From Lysobacteraceae bacterium (GTDB taxonomy: Bacteria > Pseudomonadota > Gammaproteobacteria > Xanthomonadales > Rhodanobacteraceae), in assembly GCA_028871555.1 (NCBI GenBank), contig JAGWNA010000003.1:1-64000 (forward strand): a DNA stretch of 64,000 nt, given 5' to 3'. A model generated the notes under the pieces. It worked only from the letters and a program-made list of their open reading frames with translations. It was not told where the DNA came from and did no database searches. The position numbers and the translations under genes were made by a program. Shown in pieces: positions 29,273 to 38,103 of this stretch (within the stretch, counting starts at the first letter, position 1; every line of letters begins with the position of its first letter).

Positions 29273-31196
29273 GGCCGCGCACCCGCCACAGGGTTGCCCA
29301 GGGCTGCAGTATGCAGGTCGTCTTGCCGGTGTCCGTGACGCCGCTGGAAAACAGATCCGACCAGCCTTGTCCCGCACCCAGCACGGTCAGATCGAGCACC
29401 GTCTCGTGCGCCGCAAAGTTGAAGATGCCCAGCGCCCTGTCGCCACGGCGCACGATGAGCAGTCCGGGATCGGCGTGGTCCGGCACGCTCACTGCGGCGC
29501 CGGCCGGCCAGTGGCGGTGCCGGCGCGCAGCGACCAGCGCGGTCAGTGCGGCGAAGGTCGACGCCGGCACGCCGCGGCGTGCCGCCAGCGCGTCCAGCGC
29601 CGCCGCCGACAACCGCGGACGTTGCAGCCAGCGACCGTCCTGCGCCACCCGCGCGGCGTCCGCCGCAGCGGCATTGTTGGGCTGGCCCAGCTCGTCGCCC
29701 ATGTAGATCAGCGGCACCGCGCCGACCCAGAAGGCCAGCGCATGCAGCAGCACGTAGCGCCGCAGCGCGGCCGGATCGATCGCGTCGAGCGGACCGTCGG
29801 GCAACCCGACCAGCGCCGCCGTCATGCCGTTGCTGCCGTGCACGGCGTCCTCGTCGGGGGTCTGGAACGCGGCCCCGCGGGCGAAGCTGCCGGGCGTGCG
29901 GCCTTCGAGGAAGGCCGCCACCTTGCCGATGCGGCGAACGAAGTCGCCGCCGGCCGCCTCGACCTGCGGCCGCAGCACGCCCCACACGATGTCGTCGTGG
30001 CAGCGCACGTAGGTGATCCAGCCGGCTGCCGCGGGTGGCAGCGGCGTCTGCGCCAGCAACTGCCGCGGCAGCTCGGCACTGCCCTCGGCCAGCGCCGCCC
30101 AGGCCGCGGCCATCAGGCCGCTGTGATACGCCAGCTGGCACTCCCGGCCCCGCAGGTCGCCGTGGCCGAAGTAGGCGGATACCTGTTCGGCGGGCACGAT
30201 CGCCTCGGCCTTCAGCAGCACGCCGGGCGCCACCAGCTGCACGCAGGCGCGCAACGCGGCAAGGATCCGGTGCACTTCCGGCTCATTCACGCAGCCGGTG
30301 CCCAGCCGCTTCCACAGGTACGGCGCCGAATCGAGCCGGAACACTTCCACGCCGCGGTTGGCCAGCTGCAGCAGCACCCGTGCGATCGCCGCGAACACCG
30401 GCGGGTGGGCGAAGTTCAGATCCCACTGGAACGGATAGAAGGTGGTCCACACCCAGCCGCCCATCGCCGGCACATGGGTGAAGTTGCCCGGTGCCGCCTG
30501 CGGGAACACCTGGCCGAGCGTCCTCTCGTAGGCATCGGGCAGTTGCCGGTCGGGGAACACGTGGAAGAACGCGCGCATGGCCGGGTCGCCGGCCGCCGCC
30601 GCCTGCGCCCAGGCATGCTCGTCGGCAACGTGGTTGAGCACCAGATCCGCACACAGGCTGATGCCCGCCTCGCGCAGCCGGGCGGTCAAGGCGTCCAGAT
30701 CGTGCATGCTGCCCAGCGCCGGCTCGATCTCCTCGAAGCTGGCCACCGCGAAACCGCCGTCGCTGTCGCCCTGGCGGGCGCGCAGGAACGGCAGCAGGTG
30801 CAGGTAGTCGACGCCGAGCTCGCGCAGGTGGTCGATCCGCCGGCCGACGCCGGCCAGGGTGCCGCCGAAGCGGTCCACGTAGGCCGAGTAGCCGACCATG
30901 CGCTGGCGCACGAACCAGTCCGGCCGCGCCGCGCGGCGGCCATCGAGCGCCGCCAGCGCCGCCGGCCGTGCCGCGGCCAGCCGGCCCAGCTCGGTACAGA
31001 ACCGGGTCAGCCAGGAGTCGAAGCCGGGGCTGTGTCCGTACAGCGCGGACAACTCCCGCAGCAGAACCTTGCCGGCGACATCGAAGCGCCGTTCGGCACT
31101 GCGCCGGCGCGTGCGCGGCAGCATCGCCAGATACTGCCGCCGCGCGCCCTCGCGGGCTCCATCGGCATCGCTGCCGGTGCCGGTCGCTGTCGTCAC
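29265..31196 (-). CDS. Amylosucrase / sucrose hydrolase (GH13)
   Basis: A 643-residue GH13 enzyme of the amylosucrase subfamily that acts on sucrose, either forming glucan plus fructose or hydrolysing it (SuxB/SUH of Xanthomonas is of this type). The nucleophile Asp is in 'VFRLDSAPYLWK', the acid-base Glu in 'LLKAEAIVP', and the transition-state Asp in 'VRCHDDIVWG'. The Glu/Arg salt bridge of the sucrose pocket cannot be checked by eye. The N-terminal helical domain and the C-terminal beta-domain are present. The start is GTG at 31196, overlapping the receptor stop (GTGA). No signal peptide is visible, so the enzyme is cytosolic. Confidence 0.92.
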   Translation of the reverse strand: MTTATGTGSDADGAREGARRQYLAMLPRTRRRSAERRFDVAGKVLLRELSALYGHSPGFDSWLTRFCTELGRLAAARPAALAALDGRRAARPDWFVRQRMVGYSAYVDRFGGTLAGVGRRIDHLRELGVDYLHLLPFLRARQGDSDGGFAVASFEEIEPALGSMHDLDALTARLREAGISLCADLVLNHVADEHAWAQAAAAGDPAMRAFFHVFPDRQLPDAYERTLGQVFPQAAPGNFTHVPAMGGWVWTTFYPFQWDLNFAHPPVFAAIARVLLQLANRGVEVFRLDSAPYLWKRLGTGCVNEPEVHRILAALRACVQLVAPGVLLKAEAIVPAEQVSAYFGHGDLRGRECQLAYHSGLMAAAWAALAEGSAELPRQLLAQTPLPPAAAGWITYVRCHDDIVWGVLRPQVEAAGGDFVRRIGKVAAFLEGRTPGSFARGAAFQTPDEDAVHGSNGMTAALVGLPDGPLDAIDPAALRRYVLLHALAFWVGAVPLIYMGDELGQPNNAAAADAARVAQDGRWLQRPRLSAAALDALAARRGVPASTFAALTALVAARRHRHWPAGAAVSVPDHADPGLLIVRRGDRALGIFNFAAHETVLDLTVLGAGQGWSDLFSSGVTDTGKTTCILQPWATLWRVRGRV

Positions 31197-33727
31197 AGGC
31201 GGTAGTTCCAGCTCACCGACACTGTCCTGCCGAGAATCGAGCGGGCCGTGTTCAGGCCGTTGGCCTGCACCGAAACCGGGCTCTGGTCGATCTCGGTCAG
31301 GCCGGTCTCGTTGAACACGTTTTCGGCGTGCAGCGACACCGTCATGCGATCGCTGATGTCGTAGCTGCCGAACACGTTCAATTGCGCGTACGCCGGCTGC
31401 ACCAGTCCGTTCGGATTGCTGGCGTAGGACTGCGTGGTGCCGATGACCGTGGCGCCCACCACGAAGCGGTCGAGGAAGCGGTAGCTCGGGCTCAGCTGGT
31501 AGACCCAGTTGGCCTGGCGCTGCGGCACGCCGCCCACGTTGGCCGGCGTGATCTGGTCGCGGGTGATCCGCGCATGGGTGTAGGTCGCGCCGCCGCGCAC
31601 GCTGAAATTGCCGTAGTCGACCGAGCCTTCCAGCTCCACGCCGTAGGAGCGGTAGTTGCGGCTGATCAGGGTCGAGGTCTGCGAGGTCACATCCTGGTTC
31701 TGCTCCTGGGTCGTGGCATAGAAGCCGGTGACGAACAAGCTGGTATGGCGGGTGCTCCACTTCACGCCCAGTTCGTCCTGCTTGACCTGGTTCACCGCCA
31801 CGCCCTGCGGCGCGTCGCCGTTGGCGCCGAGCCCGCCGCCGAACAGCAGGCGGTCGGCGTTGAAACGGGCGCCACGGCTGGTCCGGGCGAACAGGGCCAG
31901 GTTGGTGCTCAGCAGGTAGTTGGCGCCGAAGGTGTATTCCATCTTGTGCTTGGTGTAGCTGATCGGGCTGGCGGCAAGGTTGTTGACCACCGGCACCGTC
32001 TGTTCGGGAACCGAGATGATGCCGTTGCCGTTGACGTCCAGAACCTTGGTGCCGGTGGCGCCGGCGTAAGTCCCGCTGGCCCGCATGTGGTCGTAGCGCA
32101 GCCCCGCATCGAAGCGCCAGGCGCCGGGTTCCCACGACAGCGAGAGATACGGCGAGCTCATCGTATAACGCGCGTCGTAGGAGCGGACGCAGCAATTGCC
32201 CCAGTAGGGCGTGCCATAGGCCACCAGACCGTGGTCGGTGACCGGGTTGCCATTGGCGTCGTAGACGTCCAGCAGCGATGCCTTGTAACCCTGCACGGTC
32301 TCCAGATAGGTGTTCCAGTGCCAGTCCTGCTGGATGGTCTGGCGCGAGCGGTAGTAACCCAGCTCCAGGTCCACCGGGCCGCTGTCGAGGTCGAACGAGC
32401 GCTTGAGGGAAACGTTGTTGGTGATGTTGCCCATGTCCGGCAGCGACACGTTGAACAGGTGCACGCGCGTGGCCAGGCCATTGCCGCCGACCGTGGCCGC
32501 ATTCGCGATCTGGCCCGCCTGCGGGCCGGTCGCATAGCGCAGCGTGGCGCCGGCGCCGCCGATTTCCTGGGCCAATGCCGCGGCGGTGTTGACCTCGGCC
32601 GGGTAGGGGCCGACGAAGTCGCCGCTGTTGTCGGCCACGCGGAACTGCTCGTGCAGCGTCCAGTTGTCGTCCAGGCTGAACTTGCCCTCGCCGCCGAAGG
32701 CATTCACCTTGGAGTGGTAGCCGTCGGCGATGTTGGTGACGATGGGATTGCCGGACGAGTTCAACGCCAGATCGCGCTGGAAGTAGGGCGACTGCAATAC
32801 GCCGTTGGTGACGCTGAAACCGGGCAGCGAGCCCACGCTGGGGTTGCTGTTGCTGCCGGAGATGCGCACCGGCACGGGCAGGTACACCGCGGAATTGTCG
32901 TCCAGGTACTGGAAGCTGGCGCGCAGGAAGCCGCCGTCGATGTCGTGCGTGATGTTGCCCATCAGCTGGCCGCCGGACTGGGCATTGTAGCCGACGTCCT
33001 TCTGGCCGTCGCCGTCGCGCAGGAAGCCGCCGATGTGGAAGCGGGTCGAGTCGTCGATCGGTTCGCCGTAATCGAAATCCAGCCGCTGGCTGTTGTAGTC
33101 GAGGCCGGCGGTAAGGCCGATGTTGCCGCCCTTTTCCTCGCCGGTCTTGGTGATGAAGTTGATGATGGCGCCGGGCGCATTGCTGGCGAACACCGAGGAC
33201 GAGCCGCCGCGCACCGCCTCGACGTGATCGATGTTGTAGTCCGGCCGCAGGAAGGTGTCTGGCGTGGCAAAGGCGATGTCGCCGAATTCGAGCACGGGCA
33301 TGCCGTCGATCTGGTACTGCACGAACTTGCCGCCGCCGGAGGCTACCGGCAGGCCGCGAACCGAGACGTTGGCGTTGCCGTCGCCGCCGGACGATTCGGA
33401 ACGGATGCCCGGAATGTCGCGCAGGATGTCGGCCGCGTTCTGGGCGCCGCTGCTGATGATCTGGTCCGCTTCCAGCGTGCTGACGGAAATGCTCGATCCC
33501 ATCTTGCTGACCGCCGAGGGCGATGCGGTGACCACCATCTGGTTGAGGTTCACCGCCTTGGCCTGGTCCGCCTTCGCCGGTGTCTTGCCGTTGTTCCCGG
33601 CGGTGGCCTTGCTCGCCGCGGGCATTGCCTGGTTGCCGGTTTCGTTCTGGGCCATCGCGGCGGCCGGCAGCAGTGCCAGCATCACGGCGACGGCAAGTGT
33701 GTGCTTGCGTACAGCGTCGAATTTCAT
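31193..33727 (-). CDS. TonB-dependent receptor of the sucrose locus (SuxA-like)
   Basis: An 844-residue outer-membrane receptor. Residues 1-26 are the signal peptide ('LALLPAAAMA'). A Lys/Ala-rich linker leads to the TonB box 'LNQMVVTASP' (about 60-69). The plug has 'AADILRDIPGIRSESSGGDG' and 'VEAVRGGSSSVFASNAPGAI'. The rest is barrel and ends 'VSVSWNYRL', an outer-membrane C-terminal signature. Position between LacI and amylosucrase matches suxA of Xanthomonas, which imports sucrose across the outer membrane. A ggggag ribosome site precedes the ATG. The stop codon overlaps the next gene's start by 4 bases. Confidence 0.9.
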   Translation of the reverse strand: MKFDAVRKHTLAVAVMLALLPAAAMAQNETGNQAMPAASKATAGNNGKTPAKADQAKAVNLNQMVVTASPSAVSKMGSSISVSTLEADQIISSGAQNAADILRDIPGIRSESSGGDGNANVSVRGLPVASGGGKFVQYQIDGMPVLEFGDIAFATPDTFLRPDYNIDHVEAVRGGSSSVFASNAPGAIINFITKTGEEKGGNIGLTAGLDYNSQRLDFDYGEPIDDSTRFHIGGFLRDGDGQKDVGYNAQSGGQLMGNITHDIDGGFLRASFQYLDDNSAVYLPVPVRISGSNSNPSVGSLPGFSVTNGVLQSPYFQRDLALNSSGNPIVTNIADGYHSKVNAFGGEGKFSLDDNWTLHEQFRVADNSGDFVGPYPAEVNTAAALAQEIGGAGATLRYATGPQAGQIANAATVGGNGLATRVHLFNVSLPDMGNITNNVSLKRSFDLDSGPVDLELGYYRSRQTIQQDWHWNTYLETVQGYKASLLDVYDANGNPVTDHGLVAYGTPYWGNCCVRSYDARYTMSSPYLSLSWEPGAWRFDAGLRYDHMRASGTYAGATGTKVLDVNGNGIISVPEQTVPVVNNLAASPISYTKHKMEYTFGANYLLSTNLALFARTSRGARFNADRLLFGGGLGANGDAPQGVAVNQVKQDELGVKWSTRHTSLFVTGFYATTQEQNQDVTSQTSTLISRNYRSYGVELEGSVDYGNFSVRGGATYTHARITRDQITPANVGGVPQRQANWVYQLSPSYRFLDRFVVGATVIGTTQSYASNPNGLVQPAYAQLNVFGSYDISDRMTVSLHAENVFNETGLTEIDQSPVSVQANGLNTARSILGRTVSVSWNYRL

Positions 33728-33836
33728 GGTTTCTCCCCGTAGTGGTGATGGCACAGGCCGTTGTGGTGTGGTCCCTTTGCCGCCCGTGCGTCATGGGCAT
33801 GCATGGCCTGGTCACGGTCACCATCTTCAAATTTCA

Positions 33837-33850
33837 TGCAATCGATTGCA
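33837..33850. promoter_or_regulatory. LacI-family operator, perfect palindrome TGCAATCGATTGCA
   Basis: Perfect 14-bp palindrome with central CG, the layout of LacI/GalR-family operators. It lies 110 bp upstream of the receptor ATG and between the LacI gene and its likely target operon. Confidence 0.7.
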
Positions 33851-33928
33851 ATTCGCGCTGCAGCACACTGGGAAAGCCTGTACCAAAAGGATTTTGCATT
33901 GAATGAAGTAAACCTTTACATCAAGTAA

Positions 33929-33942
33929 TGACAACGTTTGCA
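33929..33942. promoter_or_regulatory. Second LacI-type operator, TGACAACGTTTGCA
   Basis: 14-bp CG-centred near-palindrome, similar to the site at 33837 and about 92 bases from it. The pair may allow looping repression by the LacI protein; this is inference from spacing and shape. Confidence 0.5.
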
Positions 33943-34010
33943 ATTCCAGCGACAGGCATGTGCCATGCCGTCCCGGCGGGCTGGTGGCCGGTCCGGCATG
34001 TTGCGCTGCG

Positions 34011-35078
34011 TCAAGACCTGGACGCGGCCTGGCTGCTTTCGCGCACGATCAGGCGGGTTTCCAGCAACGCCGATGCCGGCGCGGCCTTCCCGTTGAGCAT
34101 CCGCAGCAACGCGTCGACCAGGGCGGTGCCTGCTTCGTGGATGGGCTGGCGCACCGTGCTCAAGGGGGGATTGAAGTGCGCGGCCAATTCGACATCGTCG
34201 TAGCCGACCACGGCAACATCCGCCGGGACCTGCCGCTGGCGTTCGCGCAGTGCCCCCACCGCTGCCATCGCGAGCAGATCGCTGCTGGCGAACACCGCAT
34301 CCAGCGTGGGATCGGCGTCGATCAGCGCAAGCATCGCCTGGCGTCCGCTTTCGGCCAGGAACGGCACCGTCCTGCGCTGCTGCGCGGAAAGGCCGATGCC
34401 GCCCGCCCGCAGGCCGGCGGCGAACCCGCGATAGCGCTGCGCCACTTCGGGCAGGCCGCGGTCGCCGAGAAAAACCATCCGCCGCCGCCCCTGTGCCAGC
34501 AGGTGCTCGGCCACCAGGCGTCCGCCGCGCACATTATCGCCGCCCACCGTGCAGTAATCCTGGTGCGGCAGGTGCGCGCCCCACACCACCAGCGGCAACC
34601 CGCGTGCCGCCATCGCATTGAGCTGATCGTGGTGCCGCCACTGGCCGATCAGGATCACTCCGGCGGCGCGGCCGCTGTCGATCAGGGTGGCGACGGTATC
34701 GAGCTGGTCGGCATCGATGCGCGACAGCAGCATCTCGTAGCCGCGTTCGGTGAGCGCGTCGGCCAGGCTGCCGATCATGCCGTGCAGGAACGGATCGGCG
34801 AAGCTCTGCCGGCTGGTCTTCTCGAACGGGACGATCACCGCGATGGTGCGCTGTACCCCGGAGCGCAGGCCGGTGGCCACACTGTTGATGGTGTAGTTGA
34901 ACTTGCGCGCCAGGGTCCGGATGCGCTCGCGCGTTTCGGGGTTGATCAGCTCGCTGCCGCTGAGCGCGCGCGATACGGTGGATGTCGACACCCCCGCCAG
35001 CCGGGCCAGATCCGCCATCTGCATGCGTCGCCCGGTATCCGCCGGCGCCCCTTGTACCGATTTGCCGGATTTGACCAT
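34011..35078 (-). CDS. LacI-family transcription regulator (SuxR-like)
   Basis: A 355-residue regulator. The N-terminal helix-turn-helix is 'MADLARLAGVSTSTVSRAL' (about 21-39) with the hinge helix near residues 60-73. The periplasmic-binding-like effector domain follows ('IAVIVPFEKTSRQSFADPFL', 'VGGDNVRGGRLVAEHLLAQG', 'AVFASSDLLAMAAVGALRE', 'VAVVGYDD'). It lies just before the sucrose operon and on the same strand. The operator-like palindromes between it and the receptor support local repression relieved by a sugar ligand. The effector is probably sucrose or a derivative, by analogy with SuxR. Confidence 0.92.
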   Translation of the reverse strand: MVKSGKSVQGAPADTGRRMQMADLARLAGVSTSTVSRALSGSELINPETRERIRTLARKFNYTINSVATGLRSGVQRTIAVIVPFEKTSRQSFADPFLHGMIGSLADALTERGYEMLLSRIDADQLDTVATLIDSGRAAGVILIGQWRHHDQLNAMAARGLPLVVWGAHLPHQDYCTVGGDNVRGGRLVAEHLLAQGRRRMVFLGDRGLPEVAQRYRGFAAGLRAGGIGLSAQQRRTVPFLAESGRQAMLALIDADPTLDAVFASSDLLAMAAVGALRERQRQVPADVAVVGYDDVELAAHFNPPLSTVRQPIHEAGTALVDALLRMLNGKAAPASALLETRLIVRESSQAASRS

Positions 35079-35356
35079 CCGTCAATCCGCCCGCGCAGAG
35101 CGTTCGGCGGAGAAGCGCCGCATGGAGATGATCCGCAGGGACGGCCGTTTCGGAGGCGACATCATGACTCCAGTTTTCAGGGATGGCCGGTTTATCTTAG
35201 CGAGCGCGCCATGGAAATTGCCTGCATGGATGCCGATCCGCTGTCAGCATGCCGATGGCTGCCGCATCGCTTGTTCTCCCATGGTGGACAGGGCCGGTCA
35301 TGGCGCCCCTTGCCGGCGGCGTGGTTGAATGGGGCAGCAGGCATGGGGCAATCCGC
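35079..35356. other. Intergenic region, 278 bp
   Basis: Upstream of both the LacI gene (minus) and the DUF6150-like gene (plus). No gene seen; codons before 35357 in the DUF6150 frame are open but not family-like. No clear operator or RNA structure is visible. Confidence 0.4.
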
Positions 35357-35653
35357 ATGGCACGAATTTATCAGGTGCAGACGATGGGCGAGGCGGATGT
35401 GCGGGTCGCGCTGGTCCCCGATCGTGGGCAGGCCGATCTATGGGTGCATCGTGTGGACAGCTGGGGACTGGCCCGGGGCGATGCGCTGTGGTTCATCACC
35501 ACCGCACGCCACGATGCCACCGCATGGGTATATTTCTGCAGCATTGGCATGGCGCAATTGCAGGTGTGCTTCGTGGACACTTACGGTGAGGCGGGCTGGC
35601 GCGATCCGCAGCGGGCGCGCAAGGGCTTCTTCTTACGGCGAGGGTTTGGCTGA
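35357..35653 (+). CDS. DUF6150-like small protein
   Basis: A 98-residue protein with 'MARIYQVQTMGEADVRVALV', 'RGQADLWVHRVDSWGLARGD', and 'VCFVDTYGEAGWRD', a repeated short beta-hairpin pattern that I recall from the small family DUF6150. Function unknown; no signal peptide. The ATG at 35357 starts exactly at the conserved region. The stop lies 21 bases inside the 3' end of the SPOR gene on the other strand, so the two genes converge with an overlap. Confidence 0.7.
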   Translation: MARIYQVQTMGEADVRVALVPDRGQADLWVHRVDSWGLARGDALWFITTARHDATAWVYFCSIGMAQLQVCFVDTYGEAGWRDPQRARKGFFLRRGFG

Positions 35654-36217
35654 CAGCGGCAGCTGGATAACCGGCGGGCTCGGCACATGCAGGGCATCCT
35701 GCACGCGGGGAGCTGCCTGGCGTGCCGCCGCCGGGCTGGCGAATCGGCCGATGGCCAGCACCGTCCAGGGTTCGTTTTCCGCATCCACTGCCGCCAGCCT
35801 CGTCATCGGCAAATCGAGGCCGGCGGCCCGAAAGCGGCGTTCGGCGGCGGTGGCTTCAGTGCTGGTCACGAACTGGCCAAGCTGCAGCGCATAGGCTGGT
35901 TGCCCCCTGGCCGGTGCGAGAGGGTCCACTTTCGCCATGACCAGCAATGCATCCAGCGGCACGGGCGACGTCGAATCGACAGCCGGGGTTGCCGTCCCCT
36001 CGACCGGTGCGGCGCTGCCTGCGGCGGCCGCCTTTGCCGCATGGGCGGCATCTGCTGGAAGGCTCGCTGTCGATGGTAGTGCGTGCAATCGTTCGGACAA
36101 GCGTCCGCCAAGACCGGCGATGGACTGCCGCCATGCATCGGGCGTCATGGCGCCGCCGATGAACGCGAAGGCTCCGAACAATACGATAAGCAGCAGGAAT
36201 CCAAGCTTGGCGAACAT
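35633..36217 (-). CDS. Membrane-anchored SPOR-like protein
   Basis: A 194-residue protein. Residues 5-24 form one membrane helix ('GFLLLIVLFGAFAFIGGAM'), followed by an Ala/Pro-rich linker (about 45-90). A C-terminal domain with 'AYALQLGQFVTSTEATAAER', 'PWTVLAIGRFASPAAARQAA' follows. This pair of beta-alpha repeats is the SPOR fold that binds glycan strands stripped of peptide at the septum. Function in division or cell-wall work is inferred from the fold. It ends convergently with the DUF6150-like gene. It lies upstream of, and divergent from, the T6SS locus. Confidence 0.75.
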   Translation of the reverse strand: MFAKLGFLLLIVLFGAFAFIGGAMTPDAWRQSIAGLGGRLSERLHALPSTASLPADAAHAAKAAAAGSAAPVEGTATPAVDSTSPVPLDALLVMAKVDPLAPARGQPAYALQLGQFVTSTEATAAERRFRAAGLDLPMTRLAAVDAENEPWTVLAIGRFASPAAARQAAPRVQDALHVPSPPVIQLPLSAKPSP

Positions 36218-36492
36218 GCTTCGGGTACCTCGGTCGTCACAATCGGTCGCATGCCCGCACCGCCTGGTTCTTCAAGCCCATTGCGGCCGCGCACATGCCA
36301 AACCCGTACCGCACGATCTTACAGGCGCTCAGGCATATTGCGGTCATGATGCATGCGGGTCTACATTTGCCGCTTGGAGGGGAAAGCAAATGCAGGCATA
36401 GCAGGATGCCGCAGTTGACCTGCCAGGGTCGCATATCGTCGTCCTCACGCGTGTATTGCTGTCGTCTCCCTGCGTACCACGGGGGTTGCATC
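36218..36492. other. Intergenic region before the T6SS regulator, 275 bp
   Basis: Divergent region between the SPOR gene and the sigma-54 activator gene. There is a short inverted repeat catttgc/gcaaatg (36365-36371 and 36388-36394). The activator frame is open from 36295 with ATGs at 36346 and 36349, so a longer N-terminus is possible. No RNA gene is seen. Confidence 0.4.
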
Positions 36493-37497
36493 ATGGGCGA
36501 TGTTCTGGAGCTCAACTTGCTCGGCTCCTCTGCGCAATTTGCACATGTTCTTGCGCAGATTCGGCGGATCGCAAAGTTCGATGTCACGGTATTGATAGGG
36601 GGCGAGACCGGTACCGGCAAGGAGCTCGGCGCACGCGCCGTGCATTATCTCAGCGCACGTGCCGAGCAGCCGTTCATTCCGGTCAACTGCGGCGCGCTGG
36701 CCGAGTCGCTGGTGGAAAGCGAATTGTTCGGCCACGAGCGCGGTGCGTTCACCGACGCGAAGAACGCCTCATCCGGCCTGATCAGCCAGGCCGAGGGCGG
36801 TACGCTGTTTCTGGACGAGGTCGATACCTTGTCGTTGAAGGCCCAGGCTGCGTTGCTGCGATTTCTGCAGGATGGCACCTATCGTCGCGTGGGGGGCACG
36901 CAGGTACGGCAGACCGACGTGCGTCTGATCGCGGCCAGCAACGCGAATCTCGAAGATCTGGTCAAGTCGCGCCAGTTTCGCCGTGACCTGCTGTATCGCC
37001 TGAAGGTGATGCCGCTGGTCATGCCGCCGCTGCGCGAACGCGGCAATGATGTCATCGAGCTGGCACAGGCGTTCCTGGACCGGTTGAACCGCGATTACCA
37101 TGGTCAGACGCCCGTCAAGCGCCTGCATCTGGATCTGTTGAATGCGCTTCGGCGCTACAGCTGGCCAGGCAACATCCGCGAGCTGGAGCATTTCATCCAG
37201 CGCGAATACCTCATGTGCGATGGCGAGGTGATGCGCGCCGATCTTCAGCCCGATGGGGAGGTGCCGCCGCCTGCCGCGGAGAGCTGCAACGCCAACGCCG
37301 TCTTCAAGCAGGCCAAGGCGAGGGTTATCGCCGATTTCGAGCGCAGTTACGTCAAGTCGGCCATGGCGCGGGCACGGGGCAATATTTCACGGGCGGCCCG
37401 CATTGCCGGACAGGACCGCAGCGCCTTCAGCAGGCTGGTCCACAAGTACAGGGTCGCGCCCCAGACCGAACAGGAGCAAGATTCGGCCGACTGCTGA
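36493..37497 (+). CDS. Sigma-54-dependent activator of the T6SS locus
   Basis: A 334-residue AAA+ enhancer-binding protein with no N-terminal sensor domain. Visible: Walker A 'GETGTGKE' (37-44), the sigma-54 contact loop as 'GAFTDA' (84-89, normally GAFTGA), Walker B 'GGTLFLDEVD' (102-111), sensor I 'RLIAASN', and arginine-finger region 'FRRDLLYRL'. The C-terminus has a Fis-type helix-turn-helix ('ARGNISRAARIAGQDRSAFS'). The Gly-to-Asp change in the loop is unusual; Thr, the key residue, is kept. It lies at the head of the T6SS genes, and a near-consensus -24/-12 site and inverted repeats precede tssBC. It likely activates that promoter with RpoN. Without a sensor domain, control may be through its own level or a partner. 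Confidence 0.88.
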   Translation: MGDVLELNLLGSSAQFAHVLAQIRRIAKFDVTVLIGGETGTGKELGARAVHYLSARAEQPFIPVNCGALAESLVESELFGHERGAFTDAKNASSGLISQAEGGTLFLDEVDTLSLKAQAALLRFLQDGTYRRVGGTQVRQTDVRLIAASNANLEDLVKSRQFRRDLLYRLKVMPLVMPPLRERGNDVIELAQAFLDRLNRDYHGQTPVKRLHLDLLNALRRYSWPGNIRELEHFIQREYLMCDGEVMRADLQPDGEVPPPAAESCNANAVFKQAKARVIADFERSYVKSAMARARGNISRAARIAGQDRSAFSRLVHKYRVAPQTEQEQDSADC

Positions 37498-37519
37498 AGA
37501 ATCCAGGCGAGGCGTTGTC

Positions 37520-37756
37520 GTGAACGGCTACCCTGTGCGTGTCGTTGCCAATGCGATCGCGAACTTTCTCTACGCCCATCCCTCGTGTGCCGACAGCATC
37601 GAGGGCATCGAACAATGGTGGCTTCGCCCGCAAGGCATCACGCCGCCTGTCGACGTCATTGCCCGTGCATTGGATCTGCTCGAAATGGAGCAGGTGATTG
37701 AATCCCGCCGCGCGGGTTCCCACGCCATCTGGCGCCTGCGCAAAACGGACGATTGA
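37520..37756 (+). CDS. Small winged-helix-like protein
   Basis: A 78-residue protein starting with GTG at 37520. Its pattern of helices ('VRVVANAIANFLYAHPSCAD', 'IEGIEQWWL', 'DVIARALDLLEMEQVIE') followed by a beta hairpin ('SRRAGSHAIWRLR') resembles a winged helix-turn-helix. It lies 22 bp after the sigma-54 activator, so the two are probably co-transcribed. It may be a DNA- or protein-binding partner in T6SS control; this is inference. I do not recognise a named family. Confidence 0.6.
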   Translation: MNGYPVRVVANAIANFLYAHPSCADSIEGIEQWWLRPQGITPPVDVIARALDLLEMEQVIESRRAGSHAIWRLRKTDD

Positions 37757-37891
37757 ACGTCCAGCGCTGCAGCGGCGAAGCAGGCACGCATCGCGTGAGG
37801 CTGCACCGGTTTTCCCGCATCCGCCCCCTCGGCATCGGTGCCATTCCGGCGACTGTCGTCATTGCGCAACCCGCCGTGCGTTTTTTCACAC

Positions 37892-37913
37892 GCCGTGAGA
37901 AATTTTTCACGGC
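37892..37913. promoter_or_regulatory. Inverted repeat, candidate activator-binding site 1
   Basis: gccgtga (37892-37898) and tcacggc (37907-37913) are perfect complements around an 8-base AT-rich centre. A related GTG-N8-CAC motif overlaps just upstream (gtgcgttttttcac). It is about 200 bp from the sigma-54-like element, a normal enhancer distance. Confidence 0.5.
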
Positions 37914-37982
37914 AGCGATGCCCATGACATCCGCATGCGGCTGCATGCGCGAAAACGCAGCCATGCCAAGCATCTGCGACGA

Positions 37983-38008
37983 CGCGTGCCGGGTGCCACC
38001 GGCACGCG
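37983..38008. promoter_or_regulatory. Inverted repeat, candidate activator-binding site 2
   Basis: cgcgtgcc (37983-37990) and ggcacgcg (38001-38008) are perfect complements around 10 bases. It could form a DNA cruciform or bind a dimeric regulator. Confidence 0.45.
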
Positions 38009-38021
38009 AGCACACGCGAAG

Positions 38022-38040
38022 GTGTGCGCAAATCGCACAC
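38022..38040. promoter_or_regulatory. Inverted repeat, candidate activator-binding site 3
   Basis: gtgtgcg (38022-38028) and cgcacac (38034-38040) are perfect complements around caaat, 63 bp before the sigma-54-like element. Its GTGxGCG arms share GTG/CAC ends with site 1. Confidence 0.5.
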
Positions 38041-38103
38041 GTCGTGCAGATGCAAGAACGGCGTTCGCAGGTGAATATCTTGAAATTCAACGTGTTGAGA
38101 GGA

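Larger units (their letters stand above)
33728..34010. other. Promoter region of the sucrose operon, 283 bp
   Basis: AT-rich compared with its flanks, especially 33880-33945. It holds two 14-bp LacI-type operator candidates and a GTAAAccTTTAC palindrome (33908-33919). The operon reads left from here; the LacI gene ends on its right side in the same direction. Core promoter boxes are not assigned. Confidence 0.6.

Noticed and set aside
30968-33742. 924-codon plus-strand open frame across the receptor gene
   Set aside because: Antisense shadow of a well-supported TonB-dependent receptor.
29265-33830. 1521-codon minus-strand open frame
   Set aside because: Only its last 643 codons are a gene (amylosucrase from GTG 31196). 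The rest is the wrong frame of the TonB receptor gene.
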